Shown here: positions 39,029 through 48,094 of the stretch, in pieces
Numbering within the stretch: position 1 is the first letter of the stretch
Layout of the letters: every line of letters starts with the position of its first letter
Made by a program: the position numbers and the translations under genes
The notes under the pieces: generated by a model
The model's input: the letters and a program-made list of their open reading frames with translations, nothing else
Databases searched by the model: none
Told to the model about the DNA's origin: nothing
Assembly: GCA_900074725.1 (NCBI GenBank)
Contig: LT598455.1
Location: forward strand, 1,179,802 to 1,243,801
Length of the DNA stretch: 64,000 nt
Source: Lachancea dasiensis
Lineage: Eukaryota; Ascomycota; Saccharomycetes; Saccharomycetales; Saccharomycetaceae
Direction of reading: 5' to 3'

Positions 39029-39792
39029 CTAAACATGTACCAATCTACAACCTAGCAACCCAGGACCTATCCAATTATTTGTCGGTTTTAATGTCAGATC
39101 AAAAAATTGCTCATGCCTCAAGACGCGGACCAAAAGCGGCAAGTCTTGACTTTTCTTTACAAGAGGCCCGATCGCTGTCAGGGAACGGTGATTTCCAGCA
39201 TGTATTTCCCCGAAACGGACAATTTTGTCACCTTCCACTAGTCCCTTTGAAGCACAAAGTTAGTAATAAGTCTAGGGTGGACTGCCCTTAGTAGTGAAAT
39301 CATACATACGGCTATTTGTGATGGGCTCTCCGGAACTACCTCTGTAACCAATGCAAACGGTACTCGGTATTCCCTGATTCGACAATCATCTTCAATTTGA
39401 TGGGTCTTGGCGGCAAGTATTTGAAATTGTTTTGTCAAAAGCTCTTGAGATTTAGCTATCACATCTCTTAAGTCATGCCTCAAGCTATTGATGCTACGTC
39501 GCAATAACCTCACTTGTAAGACATCTACGTCTGACCTAGGATAACCTTCTGGTGTAACGAGGCTTGAATTTAAATCCGCGCCTTGTAGCTCTAGTTGGTC
39601 GAAAAGACTTTCCAGTTCATTCTCCACTTTCGTTTTCAAGTCGAAAACTTCATTTATTGATAGTGTCCCTAAGTGTTCGATCTGGAATCTGAGTTCATCG
39701 TTAATGTTGGGGTCCTCTATTCCACCCGACAGGACGTCAAACCGGTTGCCGCTTTGCATTGGGTGGATCGAATTTAGCCTCACAGGCGTCAA
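39029..39792 (-). CDS. NAS2: Proteasome assembly chaperone Nas2 (PSMD9), with a 65-bp intron
   Basis: Chaperone of the Rpt5-containing base module. Exon 1 (39310-39792) has the coiled coil and the highly conserved LVTPEGYPRSDVDVLQVRLLRR; exon 2 (39029-39244) completes the PDZ domain (GLVEGDKIVRFGEIHAGNH ... NNWIGPGLLGCRL). The frames join across an intron at 39245-39309: donor GTATGT, branch point TACTAAC (39259-39265), acceptor AAG. The spliced protein is 232 residues (220 in S. cerevisiae) and reads SPSQIA-GLVEGDKI, as a PDZ should. A TAG seven bases beyond the AAG would put exon 2 out of frame. To my knowledge the S. cerevisiae gene has no intron. Met12 is another possible start. Confidence 0.92.
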
Positions 39793-39946
39793 GTTGCTAT
39801 GCTTGGGGCCTCCGTTTTATAAAGTAATTTGACCATGCGAGATATGTGCTGGTCATTTTAATAACTTCGCACGTACGAGTAAAGCTGTCAGAGCTCATTG
39901 TCATTTATATGGTTATCAATGGCCTATATAAAGATTAGCTTGGTCG

Positions 39947-40759
39947 TTAACCTTGACTTCCCAGAAGCGACCTCAATGTAGCAACCTCGTGTTCCAGCTG
40001 AGTGTTCTTCTTCAGTAACTCCTCAACAGTATCCTCCAACTGGTTCATCCTTTGGAGCTTTCTAGCACGAGAACGTCTAGCAGCCTCCGTGTTCTTTGCA
40101 CGTTTGACAGTAACAGGGTCGTCAGATTCAGGAATAACGGGGGTTAAAGGTGTAGCACGGTTCTTACGGTTGTAAGAAGCTAAGCCTAGCTGATCCAGAT
40201 GCTTTGGCTTTTGAATAGCACCACTGGATGCAGATTTTTTGCCGTATACTGGAATTTTGGCATCCTCGATGACAGGGGTGGGCAAGAATGATCTTTGATC
40301 AATAATCGTTACAGGCTCTGGAGCAGCCTCAAAAAACTCGTCGGTCGGGATCGACAACGAGGTCTGTGCCTCGCGAGATTCCACGTGGACGGGATCAGAG
40401 ACGCTAACAGATATATCATCGTCAAAGAGAGAGGTCCACGTCTGCGGATCTGATTCTACATCCTCCAATCCAAATAGAGGGGTGGAGTCGGCACTGGAGG
40501 CGAAAAATTGATCCAAATCACTCTGGCTAGAAGCAGGATCTTCATGGGCAGCTTGCGAAGCTACATCCAAGATCGGAGACTCAAACTCGGACTTGACCAC
40601 AGGGGTTGCAAATGATTGATGGCGAGGTTGGGACTTAGCAAATTTGTCAAACATCAATTCGCCAACGATTGGTTCATGGGACTGGGAGCCGTCAACACCC
40701 TGAGGCTGCTGCTCCAGGGTGCTCATATCAAATAAAGAAGGGAATGATCTTGTAGTCAT
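39947..40759 (-). CDS. GCN4: bZIP activator of amino-acid biosynthesis Gcn4
   Basis: 270-residue transcription factor (281 in S. cerevisiae). The C-terminal bZIP (about residues 214-270) has basic region KRAKNTEAARRSRARKLQRM and the leucine zipper LEDTVEELLKKNTQLEHEVATLRSLL. Acidic, aromatic activation segments lie in the middle (FFASSADSTPLFGLEDVE, TWTSLFDDD). The phosphodegron FLPTPVIEDA, matching the Pho85/Srb10 site recognised by Cdc4, is kept. The 5' leader carries five short uORFs and the promoter a perfect Gcn4 site, so translational control as in S. cerevisiae is expected. Confidence 0.96.
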   Translation of the reverse strand: MTTRSFPSLFDMSTLEQQPQGVDGSQSHEPIVGELMFDKFAKSQPRHQSFATPVVKSEFESPILDVASQAAHEDPASSQSDLDQFFASSADSTPLFGLEDVESDPQTWTSLFDDDISVSVSDPVHVESREAQTSLSIPTDEFFEAAPEPVTIIDQRSFLPTPVIEDAKIPVYGKKSASSGAIQKPKHLDQLGLASYNRKNRATPLTPVIPESDDPVTVKRAKNTEAARRSRARKLQRMNQLEDTVEELLKKNTQLEHEVATLRSLLGSQG

Positions 40760-40802
40760 AATTAGGGGAAGGAAATAGGATTCTGTGTAAAAAATTCGGA
40801 TT

Positions 40803-40835
40803 TCAAATTAATGAAGGATGGTTCAAAAAAGCCAT
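40803..40835 (-). promoter_or_regulatory. GCN4 uORF5 (10 codons plus stop)
   Basis: Short frame MAFLNHPSLI-stop in the GCN4 leader, ending 43 bases before the GCN4 ATG. It is longer than any S. cerevisiae GCN4 uORF. Confidence 0.7.
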
Positions 40836-40850
40836 GATGGACAGTAAGTC

Positions 40851-40859
40851 TTATTGCAT
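40851..40859 (-). promoter_or_regulatory. GCN4 uORF4 (ATG CAA TAA)
   Basis: Two-codon frame, similar in size to S. cerevisiae uORF2 (ATG TGT TAA). Confidence 0.7.
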
Positions 40860-40885
40860 AAATGCAGACGATGGTGATGAAGGGA

Positions 40886-40897
40886 TTATGGAAACAT
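40886..40897 (-). promoter_or_regulatory. GCN4 uORF3 (ATG TTT CCA TAA)
   Basis: Encodes Met-Phe-Pro-stop, the same peptide as the inhibitory uORF4 of S. cerevisiae (ATG TTT CCG TAA). It is therefore the best candidate for the block to reinitiation. Confidence 0.8.
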
Positions 40898-41028
40898 TTT
40901 GAAAACTTTGAGCGGAGAGCTGAGTGAGACAACACAGTAACACGCGAGGGGTAAAAAAGTAAGAAAATAGGAAGGTATTGCAGACACTAGTAATGATTAA
41001 CAATTCTCAGAGTTAGCTGGGAATTTTG

Positions 41029-41040
41029 TTATTGTGACAT
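41029..41040 (-). promoter_or_regulatory. GCN4 uORF2 (ATG TCA CAA TAA)
   Basis: Encodes Met-Ser-Gln-stop, 55 bases downstream of the uORF1 stop. Confidence 0.65.
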
Positions 41041-41095
41041 TTGGGAAAACCTTCTTTCTTGGAGTACTCTTTTCACTTGATTAACAGTAAAAAAT

Positions 41096-41107
41096 TTAGC
41101 AGGCCAT
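41096..41107 (-). promoter_or_regulatory. GCN4 uORF1 (ATG GCC TGC TAA)
   Basis: Encodes Met-Ala-Cys-stop, identical in peptide to the reinitiation-permissive uORF1 of S. cerevisiae GCN4 (ATG GCT TGC TAA). It is the first ATG of the presumed leader, about 350 bases before the GCN4 start. Confidence 0.85.
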
Positions 41108-41417
41108 TTTTGCTAAGACACTTGTGCTTTGATGATATTCTGGACTAAGTAACTCGTAAAAATGGGTCAAATTGAGCTTGTTTGCTAAATTTTCTATTGA
41201 TCGCGGGGAAGTAGTTGGGTGTGGTGTCGCTAGGGTAGGAAAGGAAAGGTTTTCTTGATGTTGGTGTATCTTCAATTAACTAAACAAGTAGTTTAATCGA
41301 CTGAACTGGGGAATATGATTCCAAAACTTGCGTGAAGGATTTTTTGGCTTTCGATGAAAGAATTCAATTGCTGATCAGGCGATTCTGTTAGCGACCCAAC
41401 AGCTGGCCGTGCTCTCT

Positions 41418-41425
41418 TTATATAT
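41418..41425 (-). promoter_or_regulatory. TATA box of GCN4
   Basis: TATATAAA on the minus strand, about 310 bases upstream of uORF1. With usual yeast spacing the transcript would start near 41300-41380, giving a leader of roughly 550-600 bases. Confidence 0.55.
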
Positions 41426-41554
41426 TTTTAAGAAAAAAATTTTTTCTCAGCTGCTCACCGCGTTAGTGAGCGGAGTGAGAGCGCCGCCATAGATAACTGA
41501 AAAACTGCGTACAGACGATAGCAGAGAGATTTGCATCCCGTAGCGACAAGAAGG

Positions 41555-41561
41555 TGAGTCA
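41555..41561. promoter_or_regulatory. Gcn4-binding site TGACTCA upstream of GCN4
   Basis: Perfect palindromic TGAGTCA/TGACTCA about 130 bases upstream of the TATA box. It suggests autoregulation or control by another AP-1-type factor. Confidence 0.55.
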
Positions 41562-42661
41562 GTTTAGGCACGACGAGGCGCACGACAAGGCCTACTAAGT
41601 TGTTATGTTAATAATCATCATACACCAACCTCGGGCCATAATTACCTGAAATGATGCGTTTGGGGACTTAATGTCAAGACTGTTAGTTCAGTTGGAGCGC
41701 GTTCATATGTGTAGCCGGTGCTACAGCAATGTCTCTCTTAAAACGTAAAATGTTAAGTAAGCATGGCTTGCCACCCCCGAATTTCGGGCTACATCAATAA
41801 AAAGACCCGGGTTGCCTAATTGCGGGTACGAATCAACCCTAATATAGAGCCAAACCAGTTTACATCCAGACCTTCATTCATGACAGAGTTGCGTGTATTT
41901 TTGAAGAAAACTTGCCCAGGATGTCACCTTGAGACACGATACAGGACGATTCAGCGGCTCTGTCTCGACGAGACACATCGCACACTCGCCGGACATCTGG
42001 ACATCGCAAGGCTGCAGTAGGTGCTCGCTGTAACTTTTTTTGTCGGCGACGGTTTTTCCGCATCAACAGCAAGCGTCACGGGCGGAACCTTATTTTTCTC
42101 GATTTTCCACCGTCTGTTTGGAGTAAAGGCTTGATTGGGTTTCCTCTGAAGGGTTTTGAGGGCCCGGGGGTTCCTGACATTACACCCAGGCTTCTGAAAA
42201 GCGAGATATTGTGCTGCTGCATCCTTCTAATTTCTATCGTTCAGCAGTTTAAAATTTGAAAGCTGGATATCGGGATCGAAACACCTCTCAGACGCCCCTT
42301 TGCACTGAGCACAGACTGCTTCCAGCGAGCGGAAAAATCACCGACACACTCTTTTCCAATGTCCAGTCTCTCATCCTCGAAGCATTCTATCCCAATGATT
42401 TGAACTTAGCTAAATTCAAATGGAGATTACATGGTCGTCGGTGTTTTTTTTCCTGTTGGGAGTGCCGGCGTAAAAGGGCCTGGCTTCTCTTGGCTATTAT
42501 CTCGAGGAACGTGCTCGCTCTTATCAGTGGAAAGAGACTTATAGTCGACAACTAGGGTATCTGCATCTATAGCGAAAGTTGGCGCTTTCATCCTTACCAT
42601 TCTTTCCACCACTGGTGTCGGTGTCGCAAATCTGACGCTTTAATCAAGCTCCAAAGACCAA
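41562..42661. other. 1.1-kb spacer between GCN4 promoter and the WOPR relic
   Basis: Presumed former promoter of the decayed WOPR gene. Frames of up to 99 codons (42256-42555) look random. No repeats or RNA genes recognised. Confidence 0.45.
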
Positions 42662-43180
42662 TTGGAATCTTTCCCTTTCCACTATTGCTTGGACAGACAT
42701 GAACTGAAGGTGCCTCCCACATACCGGGGCTCCATTGACTCGCACTTGAATGTACTGCTAATATTACAAGATATGTTAGATGGTAAGCTATTTCCAGTTT
42801 ATCGCAGGCCCTTTAAAAGGGAGCGATCTGGCTGGTTGTTTCCGATGGAATTTCTTGGTCCGCAACGCGAATTTCGGGGAAGTTCCTGATATATCGCCAG
42901 ACTGAAAACCGCAAGGCTCCTCGACATCCTCCAAGCTTTGCGTTCCCATTGACACCCTCTTACTTCAATTCCTTCGCTGAAAGGTGACCTTTCGACGGCC
43001 TTCTTAAGGCTTGTCAAGAAAGCTATTTTTGTCCAAGATTATGATTCTCCAGGTGAACGACCACGGACATTGCATTTGATATCATATTGGACAACGAAAG
43101 ATATTCAATCGGGGACATTGTTATCCCAATCCTTAGACGTCATTTCAAACCTATATCACCTGGCCACAACAAATTCGTGA
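42662..43180 (+). pseudogene. MIT1: Decayed WOPR-domain regulator, MIT1 (YEL007W)/WOR1 orthologue
   Basis: Pieces of a WOPR DNA-binding domain are strewn in order over different frames. At 42713-42831: PPTYRGSIDSHLNVLLILQDMLDGKLFPVYRRPFKRERSG, like the start of Mit1/Wor1. At 42844-42987: DGISWSATRISGKFLIYRQ, the end of the first WOPR half, but with the connecting stretch (normally VFVYNEEESGIKRWT) missing. At 43007-43180: RLVKKAIFVQDYDS ... TLHLISYWTTKDIQSGTLLSQ, the second half. So there is at least one deletion and two frame changes, and no full frame survives. Mit1 and Wor1 direct filamentous growth or white-opaque switching. Position and strand between GCN4 and the NAD+ carrier are exactly those of YEL007W in S. 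cerevisiae. The rest of the former gene probably lies in 43180-44100. Confidence 0.83.
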
Positions 43181-44566
43181 CGCGTCGGAGAAAAGACCTG
43201 TGCTCTGTACATTTCGTGACGAAGATTTTAAGTACACCTCCGAAACTGTAGTTAGTACTGCAAATATCACTCTTATGCCACGACATGCTCCCGGTTATTC
43301 AACGACGCCTCAATCTTTCCCGTACACGTAAACGTGTTCCCCAACTTCTGTACCTCCCTCACCCTGTCTACGTTGCCTCAACTAGTGCGATGAAATTTCA
43401 CTGCTTCTCACCAGCATTCTTACCAGCATTCTCACCAGCAGCGGATCACGAGAACCAAACGCGCTCTAACACCTCCATGTCTGCTGTGTTGTTGCCTCCA
43501 TCATTTCCTTCTGATGCCAAGTGTTTTCATTAACCTCATTCTATACAATTCTGCACCCGACCACGTTTCCGATCAGTTAATGGCGGTCACATAAAGTTGA
43601 TTGGATCACTATTCGATGCGGTCAACAGAAGGGTCTCGCAAAGTTTTGTAGTCCACGAACATCAAATACCGGTTTCAACAATACGATAGGCCAAGATCGC
43701 ATACAAGATGGAAGCCCATGGTTTCAGCCCATTTCTTTCATGACAGATCAACTATGAGTAGGCGAAAATTGAATGCCGCGCGACCAGAAATTGATTCAAA
43801 GGTAATAGTTTTCAAGCAGTTCAGAAACTCAGTCAGATCCTCAACACTGCCAGCTCTGATCGTTTCACATTCTTCACTCATGAAGAATAAACAAAACAAA
43901 AAAGAAGGGTATGTATTCTCTGCGATTAGTCACAATTGAACGTGCCAGCGAGGACTTGAATCCCGACTTTAAGCTTTCACCACTTATGCACCTTTGGCTT
44001 GGGGTAACTCTAGGATATGTTGTACATGAAAATATTGTCTTAGAATGAGATTTATCAAATGAAATTGTTATGGACTTGATATTCAAACTTCGGTTCATGA
44101 ACTCGTGAACCTGATTGCCTCTGCTATGCCACAAGATAACATTTGTATTTCAGTGCACCCCTCTGATGTCGCAATAACAAAAACTAAAGTTTTAAATTTT
44201 CTACCAGCTACGATTCTTGCTGAGATTAGCCCAAGCTTCTGCTTCATATTTTGACCTAATCAAATATATATATCGTGTGGTTGTAGGCCACTATTACTTT
44301 CCATAAGAGGATCACTTTTGGCTAGCACATAGATAAATAATTGATTTTGTAGCACTGTTGAAAAAATGAAGTTGAGCAAGATGGATAGTCCGATATTTTG
44401 TGATTACGACTTGTATGATATTTGGAAAATTCTAAATGGCATCTTACATTTGCCGACATTTGTCTCCTATGATTTGAGCTGTGCGTACTTTTAATTTTTT
44501 GAAAAAATACGTTCAACAAGGTTATCACCAAATGCAGGTCCTCACTAGTAGAACGAAGCAAGTCAT
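43181..44566. other. Decayed sequence 3' of the WOPR relic and promoter of the NAD+ carrier
   Basis: 1.4 kb without a gene. The first part probably held the disordered C-terminus of the WOPR protein; the frame 43285-43533 may be a remnant. Three 12-bp tandem units (TTCTCACCAGCA type) lie at 43405-43440. Confidence 0.4.
43405..43440. repeat. Three 12-bp tandem repeats
   Basis: TTCTCACCAGCA, TTCTTACCAGCA, TTCTCACCAGCA in direct succession, within the region of gene decay. In-frame 12-mers are typical of coding repeats of low-complexity protein regions. Confidence 0.85.
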
Positions 44567-45718
44567 ATGAGCTCCTTCCCGCTCCTGGAGGATGATAAGA
44601 CTTTGGTAAATTTAAGTATACGGCTTATCAAAGAGATCTCGGATAGGCCGGCCATTGTTTACGATGAAATCTTAGCCCCAGACTGCTCAACACCACTCTC
44701 ATCCGCAGACGTACTGGAGGACTACGACAGGGTCAGGTATGGTGGAAGCAATGATGATGACGATACAGTGCCATTTTCTGCTAAAAAGTTTGAAGATACA
44801 CATATCACTGCTCTATCCGGAGCCATGGCAGGGTTCCTTGCGGGAGTCATTGTCTGTCCCTTAGACGTTGCCAAAACTAGGTTACAAGCCCAGGGAATGC
44901 GTTCTAGCGCCCATAAATACTACAATGGCATCTTTGGAACTCTCAGTACTATAGTTCGTGACGAGGGAGCCCGTGGCTTGTATAAAGGACTAGTGCCGAT
45001 TATCATGGGCTATTTTCCCACCTGGATGATTTATTTCACTGTGTATGAAAGAAGCAAGAAGGTATATCCGAAGTTATTCCCTTCTTTTGACTTTGTGTCT
45101 CATTCAATGTCAGCCCTTACAGCGGGATCCGTATCAACTATACTGACCAACCCCGTGTGGGTCGTCAAGACTAGGCTGATGCTACAGACACATGTGGACA
45201 AAAATTCTACGCACTATAAGGGCACTTTCGATGCATTCCACAAAATGTACACTACTGAAGGCTTCAGAGCGTTCTACGCGGGACTCATCCCTTCTTTGTT
45301 TGGGCTTCTGCATGTTGCCATCCACTTCCCCATATACGAGAAGCTCAAGATCTGGCTACGCTGTTCACCGGCGTTAACAAATTCAGATGAACCCAACTTA
45401 GATCTAGCACGATTTTTCGCTGCGTCGAGTGTGTCGAAAATGGTTGCTAGCACACTGACATACCCTCATGAGATTCTCCGAACAAGAATGCAAATTAAAG
45501 TAAGGCCTTCAAATGGCAAAGAAGAACTACGAAAGTCTACAAACCACGAATTGGTTCGACTCATTCGGCATACCTACACATCCGAGGGCCTGAGAGGTTT
45601 TTATTCGGGATTTACAACAAATTTGGTAAGGACTGTTCCGGCGTCAGCAATAACCTTAGTCTCTTTCGAGTATTTCAGGAAGTACTTGAACAAATTTAAT
45701 GATAACTTCGCCATATGA
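44567..45718 (+). CDS. YIA6: Mitochondrial NAD+ carrier (Yia6/Ndt1, Yea6/Ndt2 type)
   Basis: 383-residue member of the mitochondrial carrier family (373 in S. cerevisiae Yia6), importing NAD+ across the inner membrane. Three repeats are seen, each with the PxD/ExxK/R signature: VCPLDVAKTRLQAQGM (near residues 105-120), LTNPVWVVKTRLMLQ (near 197), and LTYPHEILRTRMQIK (near 306), each followed by the EGxxGFYxG-type segment (EGARGLYKG, EGFRAFYAG, EGLRGFYSG). The N-terminal 80 residues are an acidic extension as in Yia6/Yea6. One gene stands for both S. cerevisiae paralogues (YIL006W and YEL006W), as expected in an unduplicated species. Confidence 0.94.
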   Translation: MSSFPLLEDDKTLVNLSIRLIKEISDRPAIVYDEILAPDCSTPLSSADVLEDYDRVRYGGSNDDDDTVPFSAKKFEDTHITALSGAMAGFLAGVIVCPLDVAKTRLQAQGMRSSAHKYYNGIFGTLSTIVRDEGARGLYKGLVPIIMGYFPTWMIYFTVYERSKKVYPKLFPSFDFVSHSMSALTAGSVSTILTNPVWVVKTRLMLQTHVDKNSTHYKGTFDAFHKMYTTEGFRAFYAGLIPSLFGLLHVAIHFPIYEKLKIWLRCSPALTNSDEPNLDLARFFAASSVSKMVASTLTYPHEILRTRMQIKVRPSNGKEELRKSTNHELVRLIRHTYTSEGLRGFYSGFTTNLVRTVPASAITLVSFEYFRKYLNKFNDNFAI

Positions 45719-45926
45719 TATATCTCATTTATTCAGCATTTTTAGGATTACAACTGGGTCGACAGCTCATCAAACCCGCTGCAATTTAATTGCCTCATTT
45801 GGCTTGTGTAATAAATATTAAACATCGTAAACGATACAATATTAAGGAAAATCAGCAGTCCGCTATAAGCATAATTTCTGGCAACGCAGCGAGCGCCATT
45901 CTAGAAGTATTCTCAAGAGACATCAA

Positions 45927-48035
45927 TTGAGAAAAATGCTTTTTAAATTACTTTGGTACTTGCTGGTTGGTGCACCCGTTCTTGTTTGCTGCTCAAACAG
46001 CAAACTTGAGCAACTAGATACCGACACGTTGGCATTCCCTGAGCCTCTTACCGCTATTAACTTCGATATGGAAATGTCAAAACATCTACATCTGGTTGAA
46101 TTTTATAGTCCGTACTGTCACCACTGCAAAGCTCTTGCCCCAACGTGGGAGAAAACTTGGCGGACGTTTTTTAACGAAGGACGTAAGCTGAACATCTCAC
46201 TGGTACAGATCAACTGCGTGGAAAGCGGCGATCTTTGTGCTAGAGAGAGGATTAACTCTTACCCTGCTATCAAACTTTATGGGCCAAGCGGCTTCATAAA
46301 AGACTACCCTGACTCTTTGAAACGGACTTCAGAAGCGTTGATTAACTTTGCCCGTCAAGAAGCATTAAATGTGGATAACTTTGATTCAACTCTACTTGAA
46401 AGTCAAAGCATTTCTTTGAAAGGTTCAGAGCTTTTACGTTTATTAGCTGGTGCCGCTGAGAAATCGTATTTGGTCTCATTTTGGCCATCATCCAGTCTTG
46501 ATAGGCCAGACAATAGTGACGTTGCATTTGAAAAGTGCAATGTGTGTCCAGCTTTTCAGAAGACCTGGACTGTCATTTCCAACAATCTTCCAAATGAAGG
46601 CTATGTGACTGCCCACGTTAACTGTGAAACTGAAAGAATAGTTTGTGAAGAACTAGGATTCAATGATTTAGCTGAACTAAGGAACCACAGACAAAACAGA
46701 GCGCCACGAGTAGCTCTTATTGTCCCAAACAAAGAAACGAATAATTTTTTTCCCTACACTGGTGGAGATCAGAGCGTGCGTGCTATTGAGGACTTTGCAC
46801 TACGAACAAACGCCAATGCTCAAATACCTGACGTTGATGAAAAAGCACTGAGGGCCTTGGTGTCTGAGTTCCAGCCGATCAAACAAACTGCTGAAGAAAT
46901 AGATACTACCGTTCATGTTGTCTTCAAGTATGACGCGGGTACCGTTGTGCCAGAAGACTTTGACATTCTCGAACAACTTATTGAGCCGGTCTCGAAAATT
47001 CCCAACACGTATCTGCACAAAAGCACAGATGATTTGAAGCAACTTTCGCACGATCTATATACTGATCTGTACCAGGCAGTGAATCAGCTCCCAGAAGAAC
47101 GCGATATATTTCCAAATGAGGAATTTTTTACCATGACTACATTGACGCAGTATCCAACCTTTTTCATCTTCAAACAGAACGGCCTGATTCCAAGTGTATT
47201 TCATGGCTACTCAACTACCGAAATGCGCAATTTAGAGCTCATTTTAGACTGGATTAATCGAAATACTCTTCCTGTGATAAATGAGCTCACCCCCACGACA
47301 TACGAAGGGCTATTGAACTTTTTTCCGGACTGGTATGAGTACATGACCATCATGTTTGTAGACTCAAGCGACAATGAGTTGTCCCAGAGCATGAAGTTCA
47401 TCAACGATTGCATTTTAAGTACTTACGATTTTGAGTCTGTTCGAAGCCAAAACTTGATGGAAGAAATAAGGAGACAGAGGTCTCGTAAAGCTGAAGAGGT
47501 CGAAAACTTGACAGCAAAGCATGCCACGTCTTCAAGCATTGTTGATAAAATGCGCGAAGAAATTGCCCACGACGATGGTCATCGGGTTCTCTTTGCATTC
47601 CTCGACCTAGCAAAATACAGATCACTACTTAATGACGAAGGCCTGAGAGCGGGCGGTCGCCATTACCAAAACGGGGAAGTTATTATCATAGATAAGAAGA
47701 CGACTTTAAGTTTCTACGAAAATGATATTCAGGGAAACATGCTGACGATGAGAAACCCATCAGGTTTAAAAGAAACTTTATCCACGTTGGTGTTTCCCTC
47801 CTCTATTGGATCCAACCCGATAGTTGGGACGAAAGTCGATAAGATTCAGGCGCGTTTGTTCTCAATCCTCGGTTTATTCAAGGGACCCGGCATTGTCGGA
47901 TACCTTCTCGTTTTCATCCTTATTATCCTTGTAACCAGGCTTCCAACATTGACGAGAAAACTCTCTATTGCACGCAAGTACCGGAATCGCAGAGACGTCA
48001 CTGGCATTTTAGGGAGGCAAAAATCCAAGGATTGA
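45927..48035 (+). CDS. EPS1: ER protein disulfide isomerase-like Eps1
   Basis: 702-residue ER membrane protein (701 in S. cerevisiae) of the PDI family, involved in quality control of membrane proteins such as Pma1. Signal peptide about residues 1-22; the first thioredoxin domain has EFYSPYCHHCKALAPTWEKTW with a CHHC site (CPHC in S. cerevisiae as I recall); a second has KCNVCPAFQKTW with CNVC. A transmembrane helix near 655-677 (IVGYLLVFILIILVTRLPT) precedes a basic cytoplasmic tail ending RQKSKD. Follows YIA6 as in S. cerevisiae (YIL006W-YIL005W). Confidence 0.92.
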   Translation: MRKMLFKLLWYLLVGAPVLVCCSNSKLEQLDTDTLAFPEPLTAINFDMEMSKHLHLVEFYSPYCHHCKALAPTWEKTWRTFFNEGRKLNISLVQINCVESGDLCARERINSYPAIKLYGPSGFIKDYPDSLKRTSEALINFARQEALNVDNFDSTLLESQSISLKGSELLRLLAGAAEKSYLVSFWPSSSLDRPDNSDVAFEKCNVCPAFQKTWTVISNNLPNEGYVTAHVNCETERIVCEELGFNDLAELRNHRQNRAPRVALIVPNKETNNFFPYTGGDQSVRAIEDFALRTNANAQIPDVDEKALRALVSEFQPIKQTAEEIDTTVHVVFKYDAGTVVPEDFDILEQLIEPVSKIPNTYLHKSTDDLKQLSHDLYTDLYQAVNQLPEERDIFPNEEFFTMTTLTQYPTFFIFKQNGLIPSVFHGYSTTEMRNLELILDWINRNTLPVINELTPTTYEGLLNFFPDWYEYMTIMFVDSSDNELSQSMKFINDCILSTYDFESVRSQNLMEEIRRQRSRKAEEVENLTAKHATSSSIVDKMREEIAHDDGHRVLFAFLDLAKYRSLLNDEGLRAGGRHYQNGEVIIIDKKTTLSFYENDIQGNMLTMRNPSGLKETLSTLVFPSSIGSNPIVGTKVDKIQARLFSILGLFKGPGIVGYLLVFILIILVTRLPTLTRKLSIARKYRNRRDVTGILGRQKSKD

Positions 48036-48094
48036 TCCCCTCACTTATTATCTGTAACGCATGCTCAGATAATTCCATCATAACTTATGAGTTA

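Noticed and set aside
41680-41735. D-arm-like TTAGTTCAGTTGGAGCGCG on the plus strand
   Set aside because: No matching T arm or acceptor stem downstream.
42256-42555. 99-codon frame upstream of the WOPR relic
   Set aside because: No similarity to WOPR or any known family; probably random.
43940-44005. T-arm-like GGGATTCAAGTCC on the minus strand
   Set aside because: No A box, no acceptor pairing and no anticodon arm could be built.
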